A stretch of DNA of 64,000 nt, taken from assembly GCA_019914995.1 (NCBI GenBank), contig CM034143.1:3412501-3476500 (forward strand), in the 5' to 3' direction. The translations under genes were made by a program, and so were the position numbers. Under the pieces are notes generated by a model that saw nothing but the letters and a program-made list of their open reading frames with translations, had not been told where the DNA came from and searched no databases. Position 1 is the first letter of the stretch, and each line of letters starts with the position of its first letter. Origin of the DNA: Acanthochlamys bracteata. Lineage: Eukaryota > Streptophyta > Magnoliopsida > Pandanales > Velloziaceae. This document shows positions 60,962 through 64,000 of this stretch, piece by piece.

Positions 60962-63900
60962 CAATGTTGTTAAAATCTCGATTTAAATCTTAAAATCTTA
61001 CGATTTTACGATTTTACTTCAGCAAAACGATCCCGATCTTACAAAAATCGTTTTACCCTTAAAATCGCACGTGGATCGCGATCTTAGTACGATCTTACAT
61101 TATAAGGGAGGTTTTTACAAATTGACGAAACGTGAGGGTTTTTTTGTAAAATTGGCTAAATATTAATTCATCCACTCGGCCGCGCGAGACACAGCGCGAG
61201 CGCGAGCCAGCGAGAGAGTATTTCGAATCCCTAATTTTTTCTTCTTCCACGATAGATCGGAGCCAAAAATAGAGAAAATTTCTTCAAAATTTTCACAGAT
61301 CTCTTCCGTTTAAGCCTACCAAAGGAGAATCGCTTCCTTCTACATCGGGAGTTTGTTGATTCGAGCTCAATATCTTCGACTGCTTCGTAAATCTTCTAAA
61401 CCGGGAGTTCCTTCTTCAATTTTTTTGAGCCCTCGTACGTTAAACAAATTTTTGTTAAAATTTTTTTATTTTGTTATATTTGTTCAGATTTTGTTAAATT
61501 TTGAGTATTGAATGTTGAGTGGTGAGTGTATCTGTGTATGTGAAACTTGATAGTTGGTAATATTATTGTTGTTAATTTGTTACTTCAACAGATTAAATAT
61601 TTAATAATTGAAATTAATTTTTAGATTGTTGTATACTCTGTTTAGTTACTCTGTTTTAAATTATAACTGTAAATTTTTTTTTGTGCAGTATGGTTTTCCT
61701 TCTTCATTTCAAGTTTTGATTAATTAAGAAGATGTCTGCATCTGGTTCTGGAAAAGATAAGAAAATTTTTTTTACTGGTAATAGGTCTGATGTGGGTTGG
61801 GAGCATGGTATAGATGTAGATAATAATTCTAGAAAAGTTAAGTGCAAGTATTGTCAAAAGGTTTTTACTGGAGGCATTTTTCGTTTTAAACATCATTTGG
61901 CATGCACACATACCATGTCAGCAAGTTCCTAAAGAAGTTAGGCAAAAGTTTTTAGAACTCTTAGCTAAAATTCAAGAAGTCTCAGATAGGATAAAAAGAA
62001 ATTGGGGTGGCATAGGAGATGACTCTGGGGATGAGAGGGTGCAGCAATTTTAAAAAAAAAACAAGTAATGAGTATGCATTCTAGTAAAAAGTGTCATAGG
62101 TTTGGAAACACCCAAGTAAGCATTAATCATTTGATGAAAGCAGAGTTGAGGGAAGATTGTTGTCAACAAATAGCTCGTTTTTTTTACACAAGTGCAATTT
62201 CTTTCAATTGTGTAAAAAATTCAGAATTTTTAAAAATGCTTGAGTTGGTTGGTAGGTTTGGTTGTGGACTGAAACCTCCTTCTTATCATGAAATTAGGGA
62301 AACCTATTTGAAAAAAGAAGTAGCTAATGTAAAAAATTTTCTTGAGGATTATAAAACAGAGTGGAAAAAGACTGGTTGTTCTATTATGTCCGATGGTTGG
62401 ACTGATAAAAAAAGAAGATCTATATGTAATTTTTTAGTAAATAGTCATAAAGGAACTGTATTTTTGTCATCCATTGATACCTCTGATATATCTAAAACAG
62501 CAGATAAGGTTTTGAGATGTTAGATGATATTGTAGAGAGGGTTGGAGAGGAAAATGTTGTGCAAGTTATTACTGACAATGCTGCAAACTATAAGACGGCA
62601 GGAGAGAGGTTGATGGAAAAAAGAAAAATGCTATATTGGACACATTATGCTGCCCATTGTATTGATCTCATTATAGAGGATTTTGAAAAAAAATTGAGGG
62701 TTCATAGTGTGACAATTACAAAGGGAAGAAAAATTACAACATAAATTTATGGAAGGACCCTATTTATTTCAATGTTGAAGCATTTTACAAATGGGAGGGA
62801 TTTAATTAGACCATGTGCAACTAGATTTGCTACCTCATACTTGACAACAGGTTGTCTAAATGACCATAAAGATGTATTAAAGAGTATGTTTAGCTCTAGT
62901 GCATAGAAGTCAAGTAAATTTACAAGCAAACAAGATGGCAAGCAAGTCCAGCATACTGTTCTAGACAGCAGGTTCTGGAGGAATGTTCAGACATGTTTGA
63001 AAGCGGCTTACCCTCTTATTAAGGTGCTGCGTTTGGTTGACTCAGATGAGAAACCAACTATGGGTTTTATTTATAAGGAGATGGACCATGCAAAAGAGAA
63101 AATACGACTGAATTTCGGTAATGCTAAGAAAAGGTTAGTGCTTAAATAAGATTAAATATTTTTATCATTGTTATTAGTTATTTCATTATTTGTAATGATT
63201 CAGCTTTTTTATTTCTTATAGTTATGAACCTGTGTGGAAAATTATTGATAAAAGATGGGAACTTCAATTGCATAGGCCTTTACATGCTGCAGCTTATTAC
63301 TTAAATCCTCATTACCATTATAGTTCAGATTTTAAAAATGATGCAGAGGTAAAAATTAGATTATATAATTGTTTAGAAAGGATGGTGGCTGATGCAAATG
63401 AGAGGACAAAGTTAGATGTCCAGTTTGCAGCATTTAAACAGGCAAGGGGATTGTTTGGGATCGGCTCTACAATAGTAGGGAGACAAACAAAAGATCCAGC
63501 TGATTGGTTGGATTCTTTTGGAGCTGAGTGTTCTGAATTACAAAGGTTTGCTATTCGAATATTAAGTTTAACTTGTAGTTCTTACCGGTCATGCAGCGTA
63601 ATTGGAGTGCATTTGAAATGGTAAAAATATAACTTTCTCTTTTAAACCACTTGTTATATTAATAGACTATCAGCTTATATAACTTCTATAATTTCATTAT
63701 TGTTTAGGTGCACACAAAAAGAAGAAACCGTTTGCATCAAAGGAAGATGAATGACTTGATATTCGTGATGTGCAATTTGAAGTTAAGAGAAAGAAGAATG
63801 AAAAGTACAAAATCGATTTCAAGTTGCTCAGCGGCCTTTGATGATCTTCCCTCAGATGATGAGTGGATTGTTGAAGAACAAGAAGTCGACCACATTGACC

Positions 63901-64000
63901 ATGAATGGCTGGATGTCCTCAATCAAACTTCAGGTAATGAAAATAGTTCAAATGAGACAGTGAATGTTGTTGATGACATTGAAAGTCTAAGGAGTAAACC
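60962..64000 (+). mobile_element. hAT transposon with BED-finger/DUF659 transposase (left part)
   Basis: The probable left end lies near 60962 ('AATGTTGTTAAAATC'), with subterminal repeats of 'aaaatctta', 'cgatttta' and 'gatctta' in both orientations (60970-61100), a usual hAT feature. A CT-rich, GC-higher leader (61180-61440) precedes the transposase. The right end lies outside the window, so boundaries and target duplication cannot be checked. Confidence 0.7.
61732..64000 (+). pseudogene. hAT transposase (BED finger, DUF659, dimerisation domain), broken and cut by the window edge
   Basis: The ATG at 61732 opens 'MSASGSGKDKKIFFTGNRSD'. The BED finger 'CKYCQKVF...HHLACTH' follows (61840-61905). 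The frame shifts at about 61915, then stops after 'GDERVQQF'. DUF659 is at 62200-62700 with 'GCSIMSDGWTDKKRRSICN', 'VITDNAANYKTAGERL' and 'AAHCIDL'. One T appears lost at 62510 ('KTADKV' to 'MLDDIVERVG'). There is a frameshift near 62705 and a stop at about 62905. An 88-bp intron (63134-63221) joins 'NAKK' to 'SYEPVWKII'. One base seems missing before 'RNWSAFEM' (63597). A second intron (63621-63707) leads to 'VHTKRRNRLHQRKMNDLI' and an acidic tail. The first catalytic Asp (SDGWTD) is still present. Confidence 0.88.

Overview
The window is nuclear DNA of a flowering plant. It is AT-rich, has spliced genes with GT-AG introns, and is filled by plant transposon families: Copia and Gypsy LTR elements, FAR1/FRS-type Mutator-like elements (MULEs), hAT elements and small terminal-repeat elements. 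The sequence does not fix the species. I found no bacterial-style operon, CRISPR array, rRNA or tRNA gene.

Layout. 515-1377 is a small hAT-like element with an 8-bp target duplication. About 2.2-6.3 kb is a decayed Copia relic with only gag between long LTRs. 7041-22801 is a second Copia element, flanked by a perfect TATAA duplication and split twice: a 4.4-kb MULE sits in its leader (about 7.9-12.3 kb) and a reverse-strand Gypsy element sits in its gag (13244-18736). 22.8-32.7 kb holds a ~175-bp degenerate tandem array, a hAT transposase relic and short repeats, with no host gene recognised. 33.0-35.3 kb holds two broken host-gene fragments on the minus strand, a quinone oxidoreductase and a bHLH domain, next to a second copy of the first hAT-like element (35276-36130).

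The one convincing host gene is on the minus strand at 37540-48721: six exons over 11 kb, matching the plant family of Arabidopsis At4g37920 (chloroplast-targeted, uncharacterised). Its exons fit except for one phase break, best explained by one extra T in a T run of exon 4. Its 5.9-kb last intron is full of repeats, and another small element (48884-49697, 8-bp duplication) lies about 160 bp upstream of its ATG.

From 51.5 kb is more relic sequence, into whose TA repeat a 5.8-kb MULE (52915-58724) has inserted. This MULE carries a nearly full-length but inactivated FRS-type transposase and unusual tandem and inverted arrays. A Gypsy integrase scrap follows at 59.1 kb. The window ends inside a BED/DUF659 hAT transposon (about 60962-64000) whose transposase has several frameshifts and stops.

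All transposon coding regions are inactive as read. What is most informative is the nesting order, the paired MULEs (one keeps the DDE region, one has lost it), the shared hairpin near both MULE left ends, and how close the elements lie to the single host gene.
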